Shown: positions 30,016 to 41,356, counted from the first letter of the stretch. The stretch: DNA of 64,000 nt from Antarcticirhabdus aurantiaca (GCF_009765365.1 NZ_VTOM01000006.1:124001-188000), one strand, 5' to 3'. The notes: generated from the sequence alone by a model not told the origin. Numbers and translations are program-made.

Positions 30016-31611
30016 ATGGCAGTCAGTGCGAACAGGCTCGAGCTTCTGCAGATCGCGGACGCGGTCGCGCGCGAAAAGTCGATCGACCGCGAGATCGTGA
30101 TCGAGGCGATGGCCGACGCCATCCAGAAGGCGGCCCGTTCGCGCTACGGCCAGGAAACCAACATCCGCGTCGACATCAACACGCGCACCGGCGAGATGAA
30201 GCTCCAGCGCCTGCTGGAGGTCGTCGAGCAGGTCGAGGACCCCAACACCCAGATCTACCTGGATCTAGCCCGCGACAAGAACCCGGACGCCGAGCCCGGC
30301 GACTTCATCGCCGAGCAGCTGCCGCCGATGGACTTCGGCCGCATCGCCGCCCAGTCGGCCAAGCAGGTCATCGTCCAGAAGGTGCGCGAGGCCGAGCGCG
30401 ACAAGCAGTACGACGAGTTCAAGGACCGCGTCGGCGAGATCGTCAACGGCACGGTGAAGCGGGTCGAGTACGGCAACGTCATCGTCGACCTCGGCAAGGG
30501 CGAAGGCATCATCCGCCGCGACGAGCAGATCCCGCGCGAGCTGTTCCGCTACGGCGATCGGGTGCGCGCCTATATCTACGACGTGCGCCGCGAGCAGCGC
30601 GGACCGCAGATCTTCCTGTCGCGCACCCATCCGCAGTTCATGGCGAAGCTCTTCACCATGGAAGTGCCGGAAATCTACGACGGCATCATCACCGTGAAGG
30701 CGGTGGCCCGTGATCCGGGCTCGCGCGCCAAGATCGCCGTTGTCTCCAACGACTCCTCCGTGGATCCGGTCGGCGCCTGCGTCGGCATGCGCGGGAGCCG
30801 CGTCCAGGCGGTCGTCGCCGAGCTCCAGGGCGAGAAGATCGACATCATTCCCTGGTCGCCGGACGCCGCCTCGTTCCTCGTCAACGCCCTGCAGCCGGCG
30901 GAAGTCGCCAAGGTCGTGCTCGACGAGGACGCCGAGCGCATTGAAGTCGTGGTCCCCGATGACCAACTATCCCTTGCGATCGGCCGCCGCGGACAGAACG
31001 TACGCCTCGCCTCGCAGCTGACGGGCTGGGACATCGACATCCTCACCGAGCAGGAGGAGTCCGAGCGCCGCCAGAAGGAATTCAACGAGCGCTCCGCCCT
31101 GTTCATGGACGCGCTCAACGTCGACGAGATGGTCGGCCAGCTTCTCGCCTCGGAAGGCTTCCGCACGGTCGAGGAAGTCGCCTACGTCGACGCCGACGAG
31201 GTCGCCTCGATCGAGGGCTTCGACGAGGACACCGCCGCCGAGATCCAGGCGCGCGCCCGCGAGCATCTCGAGGCCCGCGAGGCCGAGTTCGACGCCAAGC
31301 GCAAGGAGCTCGGCGTCGAGGACACGCTGAAGGAGATCGACGGGCTGACGACGCCGATGCTCGTCGCGCTCGGCGAAGAGGGCATCAAGACGCTCGAGGA
31401 CTTCGCGGGCTGCGCCGCCGACGACCTCGTCGGCTGGACCGAGCGCAAGGACGGCGAGGTCAAGCGCTTCCCCGGCGCGCTCGCCGCCTTCGAGGTCAGC
31501 CGCCAGGATGCGGAAGCCATGATCATGCAGGCGCGCCTCAAGGCCGGCTGGATCGAGGCCGAGGCCGAGCCCGCCGAGGACGAGATCGAGGACGAGGCGG
31601 AAACCGCCTGA
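30016..31611 (+). CDS. nusA: Transcription termination/antitermination factor NusA
   Basis: NusA binds RNA polymerase and nascent RNA, controlling pausing, termination and antitermination. The 531-residue protein has the N-terminal polymerase-binding domain (1-130), an S1 domain (about 140-200), two KH domains (about 235-345, including the segments PVGACVGMRGSRVQ and SLAIGRRGQNVRLAS), and the C-terminal acidic repeats found in proteobacteria (about 365-520). All elements are intact. It is the second gene of the operon and could influence its own leader attenuator. Confidence 0.97.
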   Translation: MAVSANRLELLQIADAVAREKSIDREIVIEAMADAIQKAARSRYGQETNIRVDINTRTGEMKLQRLLEVVEQVEDPNTQIYLDLARDKNPDAEPGDFIAEQLPPMDFGRIAAQSAKQVIVQKVREAERDKQYDEFKDRVGEIVNGTVKRVEYGNVIVDLGKGEGIIRRDEQIPRELFRYGDRVRAYIYDVRREQRGPQIFLSRTHPQFMAKLFTMEVPEIYDGIITVKAVARDPGSRAKIAVVSNDSSVDPVGACVGMRGSRVQAVVAELQGEKIDIIPWSPDAASFLVNALQPAEVAKVVLDEDAERIEVVVPDDQLSLAIGRRGQNVRLASQLTGWDIDILTEQEESERRQKEFNERSALFMDALNVDEMVGQLLASEGFRTVEEVAYVDADEVASIEGFDEDTAAEIQARAREHLEAREAEFDAKRKELGVEDTLKEIDGLTTPMLVALGEEGIKTLEDFAGCAADDLVGWTERKDGEVKRFPGALAAFEVSRQDAEAMIMQARLKAGWIEAEAEPAEDEIEDEAETA

Positions 31612-31652
31612 GGAACGACCGAGGCGGGAAGAGCCTTTAAGGACGGAGACGC

Positions 31653-32345
31653 ATGGCCGAGGCGGTGGATATCGAGCGGGACGAGGAGGCTGACGGGATC
31701 GTGAACGAGCGTCAGTGCATCGTCTCGCGCGCCCGCCTCGCCCCCGAGGCGATGATCCGCTTCGTGCGCGCGCCCGACGGACGCGTCGTGCCGGACCTGC
31801 GGCGGCGCCTGCCGGGACGCGGCGCCAACGTCGAGAACCGCCGCGCCGCCGTCGAGACGGCGGTCAAGCGCCGGCTCTTCGGCCGGGCCCTGAAGGCCGA
31901 GGTGCGCGCCGACGAGACGCTGGCCGACGAGGTCGACCGGCTGCTCGCCCAGAGCGCGCTGGGAAGCATGGGTCTCGCCCGCAAGGCGGGACAGGTCGTG
32001 TCGGGCGCGGCCAAGGTCGAGGCGGCCGTGCGCTCGGGCAAGGCGCTCGTTCTCGTCCAGGCGTCGGACGGCGCCCCGGACGGCCTGCGCAAGATGGACG
32101 GCGCCCGCCGCGCCGCCGCGAACGGGGATGCCGATGCGGCAATTCCCCGGTTTCGTTTGTTCGAGTCGGCCGAAATGAGTTTGGCCATCGGCGGGGTGAA
32201 TGTGATACATGCGGCCATCCTTGCCGGAAGCGCGGGCTTGGCTTGCTTGAAGCGCTTGGAAGCGCTCGCGATTTACCGGGGCGACAGCCCGGACGATGTG
32301 GATGATGGGCGTGGGCCGACCCCCGCGCAGGAAACGGAAGCGTAA
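31653..32345 (+). CDS. YlxR (DUF448)-L7Ae-like RNA-binding protein
   Basis: A 230-residue fusion of two small RNA-binding modules. The N-terminal part has the YlxR signature RQCIVSRARL ... IRFVRAPDGRVVPDLRRRLPGRGANV (about 21-65). The second half (about 105-195) is an L7Ae/YlxQ-like domain beginning GLARKAGQVVSGAAKVEAAV. In Firmicutes these are two separate genes, ylxR and ylxQ, between nusA and infB; here they are one chain, as usual in alphaproteobacteria. Firmicute YlxR has been tied to RNase P; the alphaproteobacterial role is inferred only. It abuts infB with no gap. Confidence 0.88.
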   Translation: MAEAVDIERDEEADGIVNERQCIVSRARLAPEAMIRFVRAPDGRVVPDLRRRLPGRGANVENRRAAVETAVKRRLFGRALKAEVRADETLADEVDRLLAQSALGSMGLARKAGQVVSGAAKVEAAVRSGKALVLVQASDGAPDGLRKMDGARRAAANGDADAAIPRFRLFESAEMSLAIGGVNVIHAAILAGSAGLACLKRLEALAIYRGDSPDDVDDGRGPTPAQETEA

Positions 32346-35300
32346 ATGAGCGATACCAAGTCCGGCGACGACAAGACGCTGAGCGTGAATACGAAGAAGC
32401 CCCTGTCCTTGAAGCCGGGTGGCGTCCAGCAGTCGACTGTCCGGCAGAACTTCAGCCACGGTCGGACGAAGAACGTCGTGGTCGAGACCAAGAAGAGCCG
32501 CCTGCCGGCCAAGCCCGCGGCGCCCGTCGCGGCTGCGCCCGCTGTCGCGGCCGGTCTCAAGCCGCGCGCGCCCGGCGCGACGCCGGAGGCTGCCGCGGTG
32601 GCGGCCCCGGTGACGGCTGCCCCCGAGGCGCCGGTCGCGGCTCCGGCTGCCCCGTCGAGCCCGGCCCCGGCACCCGCCGCGGTGGCCCCGGAGGCGCCGA
32701 CGGCGACCGCTGCCGCGCCAGCCGCGCAGGCACCGGCTCCCGCGCCGACGCCGGTCGAGGCGCCCGCGGCCGAGAGCGCCGCTCAGGCGCCCGTCGCTGC
32801 CGCCCCGGCGGTCGAGACTCCGGCTCCGGCTGCCCCCGCTGCACCGGCCGCGACCGCGCCGGCTCCCGAGGCTCCGGCGGCGCCCGTTGCCGCCGCTCCG
32901 TCGAGCCCGGCTGCGACTGCCGCACCGGACACCGCTTCGGCGCCCACCGCTGCCGAGTCGAGCGCGCCTGCCGCGACGGCGCCCGCCGCCGCGCAGGCAT
33001 CGGCGACGTCTGCCGCTCCCGCTGCGACGCAGCGCCCGGCAGCGCCTTCGGCTCCGGCGCGTCCCGCCGCTTCGGCGCCCACCGGCGCGCCCGCCCGTCC
33101 CACCGGCAGTGCGCCCGCGCGCCCCGGCCAGGGCGCTCCGTCGGGCTACGGCCAGCGTCCGGGCCAGCCCTCTTCCAACAACCGTCCGGGCCAGCCCGGC
33201 GGCCCGAACCGCAATGCCGGTCCCGGCGGCCAGCGCCCGGGGCAGCCCAGCAACAACCGCCCCGGCGGCCGTGACGACCGTCGCCCGCAGAGCGGGGCGC
33301 CCGGCGCCCGCCAGCCGCGCGGCGCGGTGCTGTCCGATCTGTCCTCGAAGGAGATGGACGCGCGTCGTCGCGCCCTCGAACTGGCGCGCCAGCGCGAGGT
33401 CGAGGACCGTCGCCTGTTCCTCGAGGCGGAAGCCCGCCGCATCGCCGAGGACGAGCGCCGCCGCGCCGAGCGCGAGGAATCCGAGCGCCGTCAGGCCGAG
33501 GAGGCCGCGCGCCTGGAAGCCGAAGCCGCCGCCAAGAAGAAGGCCGAGGCCGATGCGGCGCGCAGAGCTGCCGCCAAGCCGACCACGGCCGGCTCGAAAG
33601 CCACGCCCGTCGTCGTCAATCCGGCCGACGCCGAGGCCGCGGCCGCTCGCACCGTGCGCGCCGACGCGCGCCGTCGCACGGCCGACGAGGATGATCGCGG
33701 GGCCGCGCGCGGTCCCGCCGGCGCTCGCCGCGGCGTCGCGGCCAAGGCTCCCGGCAGCGATCCCGCCAAGCCCGCGCGCCCCGGCCGCGAGGATGCGGGC
33801 CGCCGGTCCGGCAAGCTGACGCTCGACCGCGCCCTCGTCGGCGACGACGGCGCGCGCGGACGCTCGCTCTCCTCGATCCGGCGCCGGCAGGAGAAGTTCA
33901 AGCGCTCGCAGCAGAACCAGACACGCGAGAAGATTGCGCGCGAAGTGATCATTCCAGAGACCATCAGCATCCAGGAACTCGCCAACCGCATGTCGGAGCG
34001 GGCCGTGGACGTCATCAAGTTCCTGATGGCGCAGGGGCAGATGTTGAAGCCCGGCGACATCATCGACGCCGACCTCGCGGAACTCATCGCGGCCGAGTTC
34101 GGCCACACGGTCCGCCGCGTGGCTGAGTCGGACGTCGAAGAAGGCATCTTCAACGTCGCCGACAATCCGGAGCTCCTGCAGGCGCGTCCGCCGGTCGTCA
34201 CCATCATGGGCCACGTCGACCACGGCAAGACCTCGCTCCTCGACGCGATCCGCAAGACCAGCGTCGTGTCGGGCGAAGCCGGCGGCATCACGCAGCACAT
34301 CGGTGCCTACCAGGTCGACCACGACGGTCAGAAGATCTCGTTCATCGACACGCCCGGCCACGCCGCCTTCACGGCGATGCGCGCCCGCGGCGCCCAGGCG
34401 ACCGACATCGCCATCCTGGTGGTGGCGGCGGACGATTCCGTCATGCCGCAGACGATCGAGTCGATCAGCCATGCCAAGGCGGCGGGCGTCCCGATCATCG
34501 TGGCGATCAACAAGGTCGACAAGCCGGCCGCCGATCCCCAGCGGGTCCGCACGCAGCTCCTCCAGCACGAGGTGTTCGTGGAGTCCATGGGCGGCGAGGT
34601 GCTCGACGTCGAGGTGTCCGCCAAGACCGGCGCCGGCCTCGACAAGCTCCTGGAGGCGATCATCCTCCAGGCCGAGCTGATGGACCTGCGCGCCGATCCG
34701 GCCCGCACCGCCGAGGGCGTCGTCATCGAGGCGCAGCTCGACAAGGGCCGCGGCGCGGTCGCGACCGTGCTCGTCCAGGCCGGCACGCTGAAGACCGGCG
34801 ACATCATCGTCGCCGGCGACCAGTGGGGCCGCGTGCGCGCCCTCGTCGACGACAAGGGCAAGCAGCTCAAGGCCGCCCCGCCCTCGATGCCCGTCGAGGT
34901 GCTCGGCATGCAGGGCACGCCGCAGGCCGGCGACCGCTTCGCGGTGGTCGAGAACGAGGCCAAGGCGCGCGAGATCGCCGAGTACCGCCAGCGGCTCGCC
35001 CGCGAGAAGGCGGTGGCCAAGTCCGCCGGCCAGCGCGGCTCGCTCGAGCAGATGATGAGTCAGCTCACCGACGCGGGTCTCAAGACCTTCCCGCTCGTGA
35101 TCAAGGGCGACGTGCAGGGTTCGGTCGAGGCCATCGCGACGGCGCTCGAGAAGCTCGGCACGGACGAGGTGCAGGCCCGGATCGTTCATTCCGGCGCCGG
35201 CGCGATCACCGAGTCGGACGTGTCGCTCGCCGCGGCCTCCAACGCCGCGATCATCGGCTTCAACGTCCGCGCCAACGCGCAGGCGCGTCAGGCCGCCGAG

Positions 35301-35693
35301 CGCGAAGGCATCGAGCTTCGCTACTACAACATCATCTACGACCTCGTGGATGACGTGAAGCAGGCGATGTCGGGCCTCCTGTCGCCGGAGCGCCGCGAAA
35401 CCTTCCTCGGCAATGCCGAGATCCTGGAGGTCTTCCAGATCACCAAGATCGGCAAGGTCGCGGGTTGCCGCGTCACCGAAGGCAAGGTCGAGCGCGGTGC
35501 GGGCGTGCGCCTCATCCGCGACGGCGTCGTCATCCACGAAGGCACGCTCAAGACCCTCAAGCGCTTCAAGGACGAAGTCGCCGAGGTTCCCGGCGGCCAG
35601 GAGTGCGGCATGGCCTTCCAGAACTACGAGGACATCCGCCAAGGCGACGTCATCGAGTGCTTCCGCGTGGAGCACGTCGCCCGCACGCTCTGA
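32346..35693 (+). CDS. infB: Translation initiation factor IF-2
   Basis: GTPase that brings initiator tRNA to the 30S subunit and promotes subunit joining. The 1115-residue protein is on the long side because of an extended low-complexity N-terminal region: Ala/Pro-rich (about 55-270), Gly/Pro/Arg/Asn-rich (270-325) and a charged coiled-coil-like part (about 335-410). The conserved part follows: IF2-N-type segment (about 540-590), G domain with [17 protein letters not shown] and NKVDK, then the C-terminal fMet-tRNA-binding domains. Internal starts giving shorter isoforms are possible. It follows the YlxR gene immediately. Confidence 0.97.
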   Translation: MSDTKSGDDKTLSVNTKKPLSLKPGGVQQSTVRQNFSHGRTKNVVVETKKSRLPAKPAAPVAAAPAVAAGLKPRAPGATPEAAAVAAPVTAAPEAPVAAPAAPSSPAPAPAAVAPEAPTATAAAPAAQAPAPAPTPVEAPAAESAAQAPVAAAPAVETPAPAAPAAPAATAPAPEAPAAPVAAAPSSPAATAAPDTASAPTAAESSAPAATAPAAAQASATSAAPAATQRPAAPSAPARPAASAPTGAPARPTGSAPARPGQGAPSGYGQRPGQPSSNNRPGQPGGPNRNAGPGGQRPGQPSNNRPGGRDDRRPQSGAPGARQPRGAVLSDLSSKEMDARRRALELARQREVEDRRLFLEAEARRIAEDERRRAEREESERRQAEEAARLEAEAAAKKKAEADAARRAAAKPTTAGSKATPVVVNPADAEAAAARTVRADARRRTADEDDRGAARGPAGARRGVAAKAPGSDPAKPARPGREDAGRRSGKLTLDRALVGDDGARGRSLSSIRRRQEKFKRSQQNQTREKIAREVIIPETISIQELANRMSERAVDVIKFLMAQGQMLKPGDIIDADLAELIAAEFGHTVRRVAESDVEEGIFNVADNPELLQARPPVVTIMGHVDHGKTSLLDAIRKTSVVSGEAGGITQHIGAYQVDHDGQKISFIDTPGHAAFTAMRARGAQATDIAILVVAADDSVMPQTIESISHAKAAGVPIIVAINKVDKPAADPQRVRTQLLQHEVFVESMGGEVLDVEVSAKTGAGLDKLLEAIILQAELMDLRADPARTAEGVVIEAQLDKGRGAVATVLVQAGTLKTGDIIVAGDQWGRVRALVDDKGKQLKAAPPSMPVEVLGMQGTPQAGDRFAVVENEAKAREIAEYRQRLAREKAVAKSAGQRGSLEQMMSQLTDAGLKTFPLVIKGDVQGSVEAIATALEKLGTDEVQARIVHSGAGAITESDVSLAAASNAAIIGFNVRANAQARQAAEREGIELRYYNIIYDLVDDVKQAMSGLLSPERRETFLGNAEILEVFQITKIGKVAGCRVTEGKVERGAGVRLIRDGVVIHEGTLKTLKRFKDEVAEVPGGQECGMAFQNYEDIRQGDVIECFRVEHVARTL

Positions 35694-35701
35694 TCCACCA
35701 C

Positions 35702-35762
35702 GGGGCGCGAACCGTCGCGCCCCAGCATCCTTTCGCGAAAGCCCGGTGGAAACGCCGGGCTT
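35702..35762 (+). terminator. Two tandem hairpins after infB
   Basis: A perfect 9-bp stem with a 4-base loop (35702-35710 with 35715-35723), then a perfect 8-bp stem (35739-35746 with 35755-35762) followed only by CTTG, no real T-tract. They lie between infB and rbfA and could be a partial terminator, an RNase E/III processing site or a stabiliser. Confidence 0.5.
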
Positions 35763-35831
35763 CTTGCATGCGTTTGTCCCCGAACGGCGAAGGCGTCCGA
35801 TCCGCCTCCCGCTCCGGCAGGAAGAAGAATC

Positions 35832-36266
35832 ATGGCCAAGCATCATCAAACCCCGAAAGGGCCCTCCCAGCGCCAGCTCTCCGTCGGCGAGAAGGTCCGC
35901 CACGCCCTCACCGAGGTTCTCGGTCGCGGCGAGATGCGCGATCCCGAGCTAGAGAACGCGCTGGTTTCCGTCTCCGAGGTCCGCATGTCGCCGGACCTGA
36001 AGCTCGCCACCGCCTACGTCACCGTTCTCGGCCGGACCGATACGAGCCGCGAGATCGAGGCCCTCAACCGCAACGCCCGTTTCATCCGCGGCCGACTTTC
36101 CCCGGCCCTGCGGCAAATGAAGTACATGCCCGAAGTGCGATTCCGACCCGACACCTCCTTCGACAACTTCGCCCGCATCGACGCGCTCCTGCGCTCGCCC
36201 GAGGTCGCCCGCGACCTCGGGGCCGACGCCTCCGACGAGGCGGCCGGCGGCGAGGAGACCCGCTGA
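35832..36266 (+). CDS. rbfA: Ribosome-binding factor A
   Basis: RbfA is a KH-type cold-response factor needed for late 30S maturation. The 144-residue protein has the typical opening [17 protein letters not shown], the central [11 protein letters not shown] strand and [16 protein letters not shown] at the C-terminal side, then a short acidic tail. The stop overlaps the truB start by one base (TGATG), so the two are translationally coupled. The infB-rbfA-truB order is standard. Confidence 0.96.
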   Translation: MAKHHQTPKGPSQRQLSVGEKVRHALTEVLGRGEMRDPELENALVSVSEVRMSPDLKLATAYVTVLGRTDTSREIEALNRNARFIRGRLSPALRQMKYMPEVRFRPDTSFDNFARIDALLRSPEVARDLGADASDEAAGGEETR

Positions 36267-37252
36267 TGGCGCGCCAGGGACGCAAGCCCAAGGGCCGGCC
36301 GGTCAACGGCTGGGTGATCTTCGACAAGCCGCGCGGCATGGGCTCGACCGAGGCGGTGTCGCGCATCAAGTGGCTGTTCTTCGCCCAGAAGGCGGGGCAC
36401 GCCGGCACGCTCGACCCCCTGGCCTCCGGCATGCTGCCGATCGCGCTCGGCGACGCCACGAAGACCGTGCCCTTCGTCATGGACGGCGAGAAGACCTATC
36501 GCTTCACCGTCCGCTGGGGCGCGGAAACCACCACCGACGACCTCGAAGGGCCGCAGGTCCGCACCTCCGAGGCGCGCCCGAGCCGCGCCGAGATCGAAGC
36601 GCTGATCCCGCGCTACGTCGGGGAGATTTCCCAGGTGCCCCCGACCTTCTCGGCGATCAAGATCGAGGGCAACCGCGCCTACGACCTCGCCCGCGACGGC
36701 GAGCCGGTGGAGATCCCCGCGCGCACCGTCACCGTCCACAGCCTCGTCGTCGTCGACATGCCGGATGATGCCACCACGGTCTTCGAGGCCGAGTGCGGCA
36801 AGGGCACCTATGTGCGCGCCATCGCCCGCGACATGGGCCGCGACCTCGGCTGCTTCGGCCACATCGTCGACCTGCGCCGCACGGCCGTCGGCGCCTTCGA
36901 CGAGGACGACCTCGTCACCGTCGCCGAGATCGACGCGGCGGCCGATGCCGGCCTTGAAGCGCTCGACGCCGAAGCGGTGGAGGCGGGCGCCAAGGCGCGC
37001 GTCACCGACTTCCGGCCGCTGGATTCGCTCATGCTGCCGGTCGAGACGGCGCTGTCCGACCTTTACGAGGTGCAGCTGACGCCCGACCAGGCCTCGCGGG
37101 TCCTCGCCGGCAATCCGGTGCTCCTGCGCGGGCGCGACGCGCCCGCCTTCATGGACGATGCCTATGCCGTCGGGCACGGCCGCCTCGTCGCGCTCGGCAG
37201 CGTCGAGGAAGGCGCCTTCAAGCCTAAGCGCGTCTTCGGCGGCAAGGGATGA
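36266..37252 (+). CDS. truB: tRNA pseudouridine-55 synthase
   Basis: Makes pseudouridine 55 in the T loop of tRNAs. The 328-residue protein has the catalytic [16 protein letters not shown] motif (the active Asp is in LDPLASG), the [17 protein letters not shown] segment and the [19 protein letters not shown] stretch. The last 80 residues form the alphaproteobacterial C-terminal extension. Coupled to rbfA by overlap. The 225 bases downstream contain no convincing gene. Confidence 0.96.
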   Translation: MARQGRKPKGRPVNGWVIFDKPRGMGSTEAVSRIKWLFFAQKAGHAGTLDPLASGMLPIALGDATKTVPFVMDGEKTYRFTVRWGAETTTDDLEGPQVRTSEARPSRAEIEALIPRYVGEISQVPPTFSAIKIEGNRAYDLARDGEPVEIPARTVTVHSLVVVDMPDDATTVFEAECGKGTYVRAIARDMGRDLGCFGHIVDLRRTAVGAFDEDDLVTVAEIDAAADAGLEALDAEAVEAGAKARVTDFRPLDSLMLPVETALSDLYEVQLTPDQASRVLAGNPVLLRGRDAPAFMDDAYAVGHGRLVALGSVEEGAFKPKRVFGGKG

Positions 37253-37477
37253 CGTCCCGCGGGCGGCGCCGCGTTGCGGCCGCCGCCCAAGCCCTCAACA
37301 CCTGCGGATGGCTGGGCAGCCCGCTTCAGCGCAGCGGCTGCGTGGCCAGTGCGGACAGGGGCATCGACCTCTACGTCTTTCCCCTGCGCTGAGGCCGCGA
37401 CGCGGCGTTCAGCGCGGCAACCGAACGATGCGCCGCGCATTGCGGGCGGGCATGCCCGTTGCCAGGAGACGCGCTTC

Positions 37478-38437
37478 GTGACCATCGACCCGCAAGCCCA
37501 GGCCGTTCTCGACGCTATGGCGCAGGCCAGCCGCGACGAGCCCGAGCCCAAGACCGACGCCGAGCGGCTCGCCAAGGCGCGTCGCGACGTCGTCGGTCTC
37601 GCGCGCTTTTCCGGCGAGCCCTCCTCGATCGCCTCCGTCACCGACGTGGAGGCCAAGGGGCCGGACGGGGCCGTGCTCCCGATCCGCCTCTACCGTCCCG
37701 CGACGGGCAGCGCCTCGCCCGTGCTCCTCTGGATGCACGGCGGCGGCGCGATCGCCGGCTCGATCGAGACGCACGATTCCGCCCTTCGCGCGCTCGCCAA
37801 CCGCACGAACTGGGCGATCGCCTCGGTCGGCTATCGTCTCGCACCCGAGCACCCCTTCCCGGCGCAGCACGAGGACGGCTGGGCGGCGCTGCGCTTCGTC
37901 GCGCAGAACGGCGAGCGGCTCGGCCTCGACGCCGCGCGCCTCGTTGTCGGCGGCGATTCGGTCGGCGGGCTCTACGCGACGGTGCTCGCGCGCTTCGCCC
38001 GCGACGCCGGCGGCCCCGCGCTTCTCGGTCAGGTCATCCTGTATCCCAACACCGACCTGCGGCTCGACCGCGACTGGCCCTCGCTCGCCGAGAACGAGGG
38101 CAACGTCATGACGCGCGATTCGCTCGCCTTCGAGATCTCCTCCACCGTTCCGGACGCGGCGACCCGCGCGAGCCCCCTCGCCTCGCCGCTCCTTTGCGAC
38201 GATCTCGCCGGCCTGCCGCCGGCGCTTCTCGTCACCTGCGGTCTCGATCCCCTGCGCGACGAGGGCATCGCCTATGGCGACAAGCTGGCGGCGACGGGCG
38301 TCGGCGTCGAGCACCGGCACCATCCGCGCATGATCCACGCCTTTCTCCAGATGGGCGGCTGGATCGCCGACACGAACCGGCTGCAGGGCGAGATCGCCGA
38401 ATTCCTCTCCCGGGTCGGGGCCGTTCGCCCGGCCTAG
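37478..38437 (+). CDS. HSL-family alpha/beta hydrolase (esterase/lipase)
   Basis: A 319-residue serine hydrolase of the hormone-sensitive-lipase family. It has the oxyanion-hole motif MHGGG (about 85), the [11 protein letters not shown] block, the nucleophile elbow GDSVGG (expected Ser in GDS), the acid in [10 protein letters not shown], and the histidine in RMIHAFL. It should hydrolyse small acyl esters in the cytoplasm; the physiological substrate is unknown. Start is a GTG at 37478 with AGGAG 10 bases before. It is inserted between truB and rpsO, which are neighbours in many relatives, and so is a lineage-specific addition. Confidence 0.9.
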   Translation: MTIDPQAQAVLDAMAQASRDEPEPKTDAERLAKARRDVVGLARFSGEPSSIASVTDVEAKGPDGAVLPIRLYRPATGSASPVLLWMHGGGAIAGSIETHDSALRALANRTNWAIASVGYRLAPEHPFPAQHEDGWAALRFVAQNGERLGLDAARLVVGGDSVGGLYATVLARFARDAGGPALLGQVILYPNTDLRLDRDWPSLAENEGNVMTRDSLAFEISSTVPDAATRASPLASPLLCDDLAGLPPALLVTCGLDPLRDEGIAYGDKLAATGVGVEHRHHPRMIHAFLQMGGWIADTNRLQGEIAEFLSRVGAVRPA

Positions 38438-38482
38438 CATTCGTCGGGCCGATCGCTTATATCGGCGGCGGGCACTTGTCCG

Positions 38483-38510
38483 GGGCCGCTCCCTCAGGGG
38501 AACGCGGCCC
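38483..38510 (+). promoter_or_regulatory. Hairpin in the rpsO leader
   Basis: A two-part hairpin: outer 7-bp stem (38483-38489 with 38504-38510) and inner 4-bp stem, followed by TTTG and further on by TTTT. It lies about 85 bases before the rpsO start, where ribosomal-protein autoregulation or attenuation would act. Confidence 0.4.
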
Positions 38511-38594
38511 TTTGCCCGTTTTCGCGACCCGCGCTGGACGACATCCCGGCGCCGGGCGAACCCGAACCCTCACCACCGAAGAAAGGGGAACACG

Positions 38595-38864
38595 ATGTCG
38601 ATCACGCCCGAGCGCAAGGCCGAGCTGCTCAAGGAATATGCCACCAAGGAAGGCGATACCGGTTCGCCGGAAGTCCAGGTGGCGCTGCTCTCCGAGCGCA
38701 TCTCCAACCTCACCGAGCACTTCAAGGACCACAAGAAGGACAACCACTCCCGTCGTGGTCTCCTGAAGATGGTCTCGCAGCGCCGTCGCCTCCTCGACTA
38801 CCTGAAGTCGCGCGAGGAAGATCGCTACCAGGCGCTCATCGGCCGCCTCGGCCTGCGCCGCTAA
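38595..38864 (+). CDS. rpsO: 30S ribosomal protein S15
   Basis: An 89-residue primary 16S rRNA-binding protein of the platform, and a bridge to the 50S subunit. The sequence has the S15 hallmarks: the [17 protein letters not shown] helix, [16 protein letters not shown] with the conserved rRNA-contacting His/Asp/Ser residues, and [24 protein letters not shown] at the end. Length is exactly that of most bacteria. It has a good AAGGGG ribosome site. rpsO followed by pnp is a near-universal arrangement. Confidence 0.98.
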   Translation: MSITPERKAELLKEYATKEGDTGSPEVQVALLSERISNLTEHFKDHKKDNHSRRGLLKMVSQRRRLLDYLKSREEDRYQALIGRLGLRR

Positions 38865-39186
38865 GGCCGCACGCCTCCCGCGCCGCTCGCCGAGAAACGG
38901 GCGCGGCACGATCCGGCCTCCGGCGCCGGGAGCGAAGCGCTCCCCCGCCGCGGGCCACCTCAGCCAATGCCCCGCCCCGCACAGATCCGCGACGTGACGC
39001 GGGACGCCGGGCGAGACCGCATCAACCGACGGTCATGGGGCAGGATTGCCGGACGCTCGCTTCCCTTCGTTTTCGAGCGTCCTGTCGTCTTGCCCGTGGC
39101 CCGTTCAACGAGATCCTGCGCCGGCGGGCGGTTTCCGCCGCTTTTTCGGTTTCGAGAACCGATCCGGCGCCAAGCAAAGGCAAGAC
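38865..39186. other. rpsO-pnp intergenic region with pnp leader hairpin
   Basis: No gene is visible in these 322 bases. They hold a perfect 9-bp hairpin with a 14-base loop (39051-39059 with 39074-39082), and further down a short 5-bp GGCGG/CCGCC stem followed by five T near 39131-39150. In other bacteria the pnp leader carries a hairpin cut by RNase III, through which PNPase represses itself; the first hairpin is a candidate equivalent. Confidence 0.5.
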
Positions 39187-41331
39187 ATGTCCATGTTCAA
39201 GACGCACAAGGTCGAAGTCGACTGGGCCGGCCGCCCGCTCACCCTCGAGACCGGCAAGGTCGCCCGCCAGGCCGACGGCGCCGTTCTCGCCAGCTACGGC
39301 GAGACTGTCGTTCTCGCCACCGTCGTGTCCGAGAAGCAGCCGAAAGCCGGCTTCGACTTCTTCCCGCTGACGGTGAACTACCAGGAGAAGACCTACGCCG
39401 CGGGCAAGATCCCCGGCGGCTTCTTCAAGCGCGAAGGCCGTCCGAGCGAGAAGGAGACGCTGGTCTCCCGCCTCATCGACCGCCCGATCCGCCCGCTCTT
39501 CGCGGCCGGCTACAAGAACGACACCCAGGTCGTCGTCACCGTCCTCCAGCATGACCTGGAGAACGATCCCGACGTCCTCGCCATGGTCGCGGCCTCGGCC
39601 GCCCTCACGCTCTCGGGCGTGCCCTTCATGGGCCCGATCGGCGCGGCGCGCGTCGGCTACATCGGCGGCGAGTACAAGCTGAACCCGCACGTCGACGAGA
39701 TGAGCGAGTCGAAGCTCGACCTCGTCGTCGCCGGCACCGACGAGGCCGTGCTCATGGTCGAGTCGGAGGCGCAGGAGCTCTCCGAGGAGATCATGCTCGG
39801 CGCCGTGACCTTCGGCCACAAGGGCTTCCAGCCGGTGATCGACGCGATCATCAAGCTGGCCGAGCACGCCGCCAAGGAGCCGCGCGAGCACAAGGCGCCG
39901 GACTATTCGGCGCTCGAGACCGAGATGCTCGGCGTCGTCGAGGGCGACCTGCGCGAAGCCTACAAGATCACCGACAAGCAGGCGCGCTACGCCGCCGTCG
40001 ACGCCGCCAAGAAGAAGGTGACGTCGCACTTCCTGCCCGAGGGTGCCGAGGCTCCGGCCTACACCAAGGAGCAGGTCGGCTCGGTGTTCAAGGAGCTCCA
40101 GGCGAAGATCGTCCGCTGGAACATCCTCGACACGGGACACCGCATCGACGGCCGCGACCTCAAGACGGTCCGCCAGATCGTCGCCGAGGCCGGCATCCTG
40201 CCGCGCACCCACGGCTCGGCCCTCTTCACCCGCGGCGAGACGCAGGCGCTGGTCGTCGCCACCTTGGGCACCGGCGAGGACGAGCAGTTCGTGGATGCCC
40301 TGACCGGCACCTACAAGGAGCGCTTCCTCCTCCACTACAACTTCCCGCCCTTCTCCGTCGGCGAGACGGGCCGCATGGGCTCGCCCGGCCGTCGCGAGAT
40401 CGGCCACGGCAAGCTCGCCTGGCGCGCCATCCGCCCGATGCTGCCGGCCCCCGAGCAGTTCCCCTACACGATCCGCGCGGTCTCGGAGATCACCGAGTCG
40501 AACGGCTCGTCCTCCATGGCCACCGTCTGCGGCACCTCGCTGGCCCTCATGGACGCCGGCGTTCCGCTGCAGCGCCCCGTGGCGGGCATCGCCATGGGCC
40601 TCATCCTCGAGGGTGAGCGCTTCGCGGTGCTTTCCGACATCCTGGGCGACGAGGACCACCTCGGCGACATGGACTTCAAGGTGGCCGGCACCGCCAACGG
40701 CATCACCTCGCTGCAGATGGACATCAAGATCCAGGGCATCACCGAGGAGATCATGAAGATCGCCCTCGAGCAGGCCGAAGGCGGTCGCCTGCACATCCTC
40801 GACGAGATGTCGAAGGCCCTGGGCGAGGCGCGCGCCGAGCTCGGCGAGTTCGCGCCCCGCATCGAGGTCATGCAGATCCCGACCGACAAGATCCGCGACG
40901 TGATCGGCTCGGGCGGCAAGGTGATCCGCGAGATCGTCGAGAAGACCGGCGCCAAGATCAACATCGAGGACGACGGCACGGTGAAGATCGCTTCCGCCTC
41001 CGGCAAGGAGATCGAGGCGGCCCGCAAGTGGATCCACTCGATCGTGGCCGAGCCCGAGATCGGCGCGGTCTACGAGGGCACCGTCGTGAAGTGCGTCGAG
41101 TTCGGCGCCTTCGTGAACTTCTTCGGTTCGCGCGACGGCCTCGTCCACATCTCGCAGCTCGCCGCCGACCGGGTCCAGAAGACGCAGGACGTCGTCAAGG
41201 AAGGCCAGAAGGTCTGGGTCAAGCTCATGGGCTTCGACGAGCGCGGCAAGGTCCGCCTCTCCATGAAGGTCGTCGATCAGGCGACCGGCGAGGAGATCAA
41301 GAAGTCCGGCAACGACGACGCGGCCGCCTGA
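39187..41331 (+). CDS. pnp: Polyribonucleotide nucleotidyltransferase (PNPase)
   Basis: 3'-5' phosphorolytic exoribonuclease of the degradosome. The 714-residue protein contains two RNase PH domains (about 10-230 and 310-545, the second with the active-site segment [16 protein letters not shown]), an intervening all-helical domain, then KH (about 555-615, [15 protein letters not shown]) and S1 (about 620-690) RNA-binding domains. Start is ATG 39187; the ATG at 39193 would remove two residues. It ends before a strong terminator. Confidence 0.98.
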   Translation: MSMFKTHKVEVDWAGRPLTLETGKVARQADGAVLASYGETVVLATVVSEKQPKAGFDFFPLTVNYQEKTYAAGKIPGGFFKREGRPSEKETLVSRLIDRPIRPLFAAGYKNDTQVVVTVLQHDLENDPDVLAMVAASAALTLSGVPFMGPIGAARVGYIGGEYKLNPHVDEMSESKLDLVVAGTDEAVLMVESEAQELSEEIMLGAVTFGHKGFQPVIDAIIKLAEHAAKEPREHKAPDYSALETEMLGVVEGDLREAYKITDKQARYAAVDAAKKKVTSHFLPEGAEAPAYTKEQVGSVFKELQAKIVRWNILDTGHRIDGRDLKTVRQIVAEAGILPRTHGSALFTRGETQALVVATLGTGEDEQFVDALTGTYKERFLLHYNFPPFSVGETGRMGSPGRREIGHGKLAWRAIRPMLPAPEQFPYTIRAVSEITESNGSSSMATVCGTSLALMDAGVPLQRPVAGIAMGLILEGERFAVLSDILGDEDHLGDMDFKVAGTANGITSLQMDIKIQGITEEIMKIALEQAEGGRLHILDEMSKALGEARAELGEFAPRIEVMQIPTDKIRDVIGSGGKVIREIVEKTGAKINIEDDGTVKIASASGKEIEAARKWIHSIVAEPEIGAVYEGTVVKCVEFGAFVNFFGSRDGLVHISQLAADRVQKTQDVVKEGQKVWVKLMGFDERGKVRLSMKVVDQATGEEIKKSGNDDAAA

Positions 41332-41356
41332 GGCTGCCTCGATCGGAACAAGAAAA

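Noticed and set aside
31182-35903. A 1573-residue minus-strand frame over infB
   Set aside because: It is antisense to nusA, ylxR and infB and low-complexity; the plus-strand genes have all expected motifs.
37249-37392. A 47-codon ORF starting in the truB stop codon (ATGA overlap)
   Set aside because: The product is basic then Cys/Ser-rich with no motif or signal, and overlap alone is weak evidence. High G+C makes short open frames common. Kept as unproven, not annotated.
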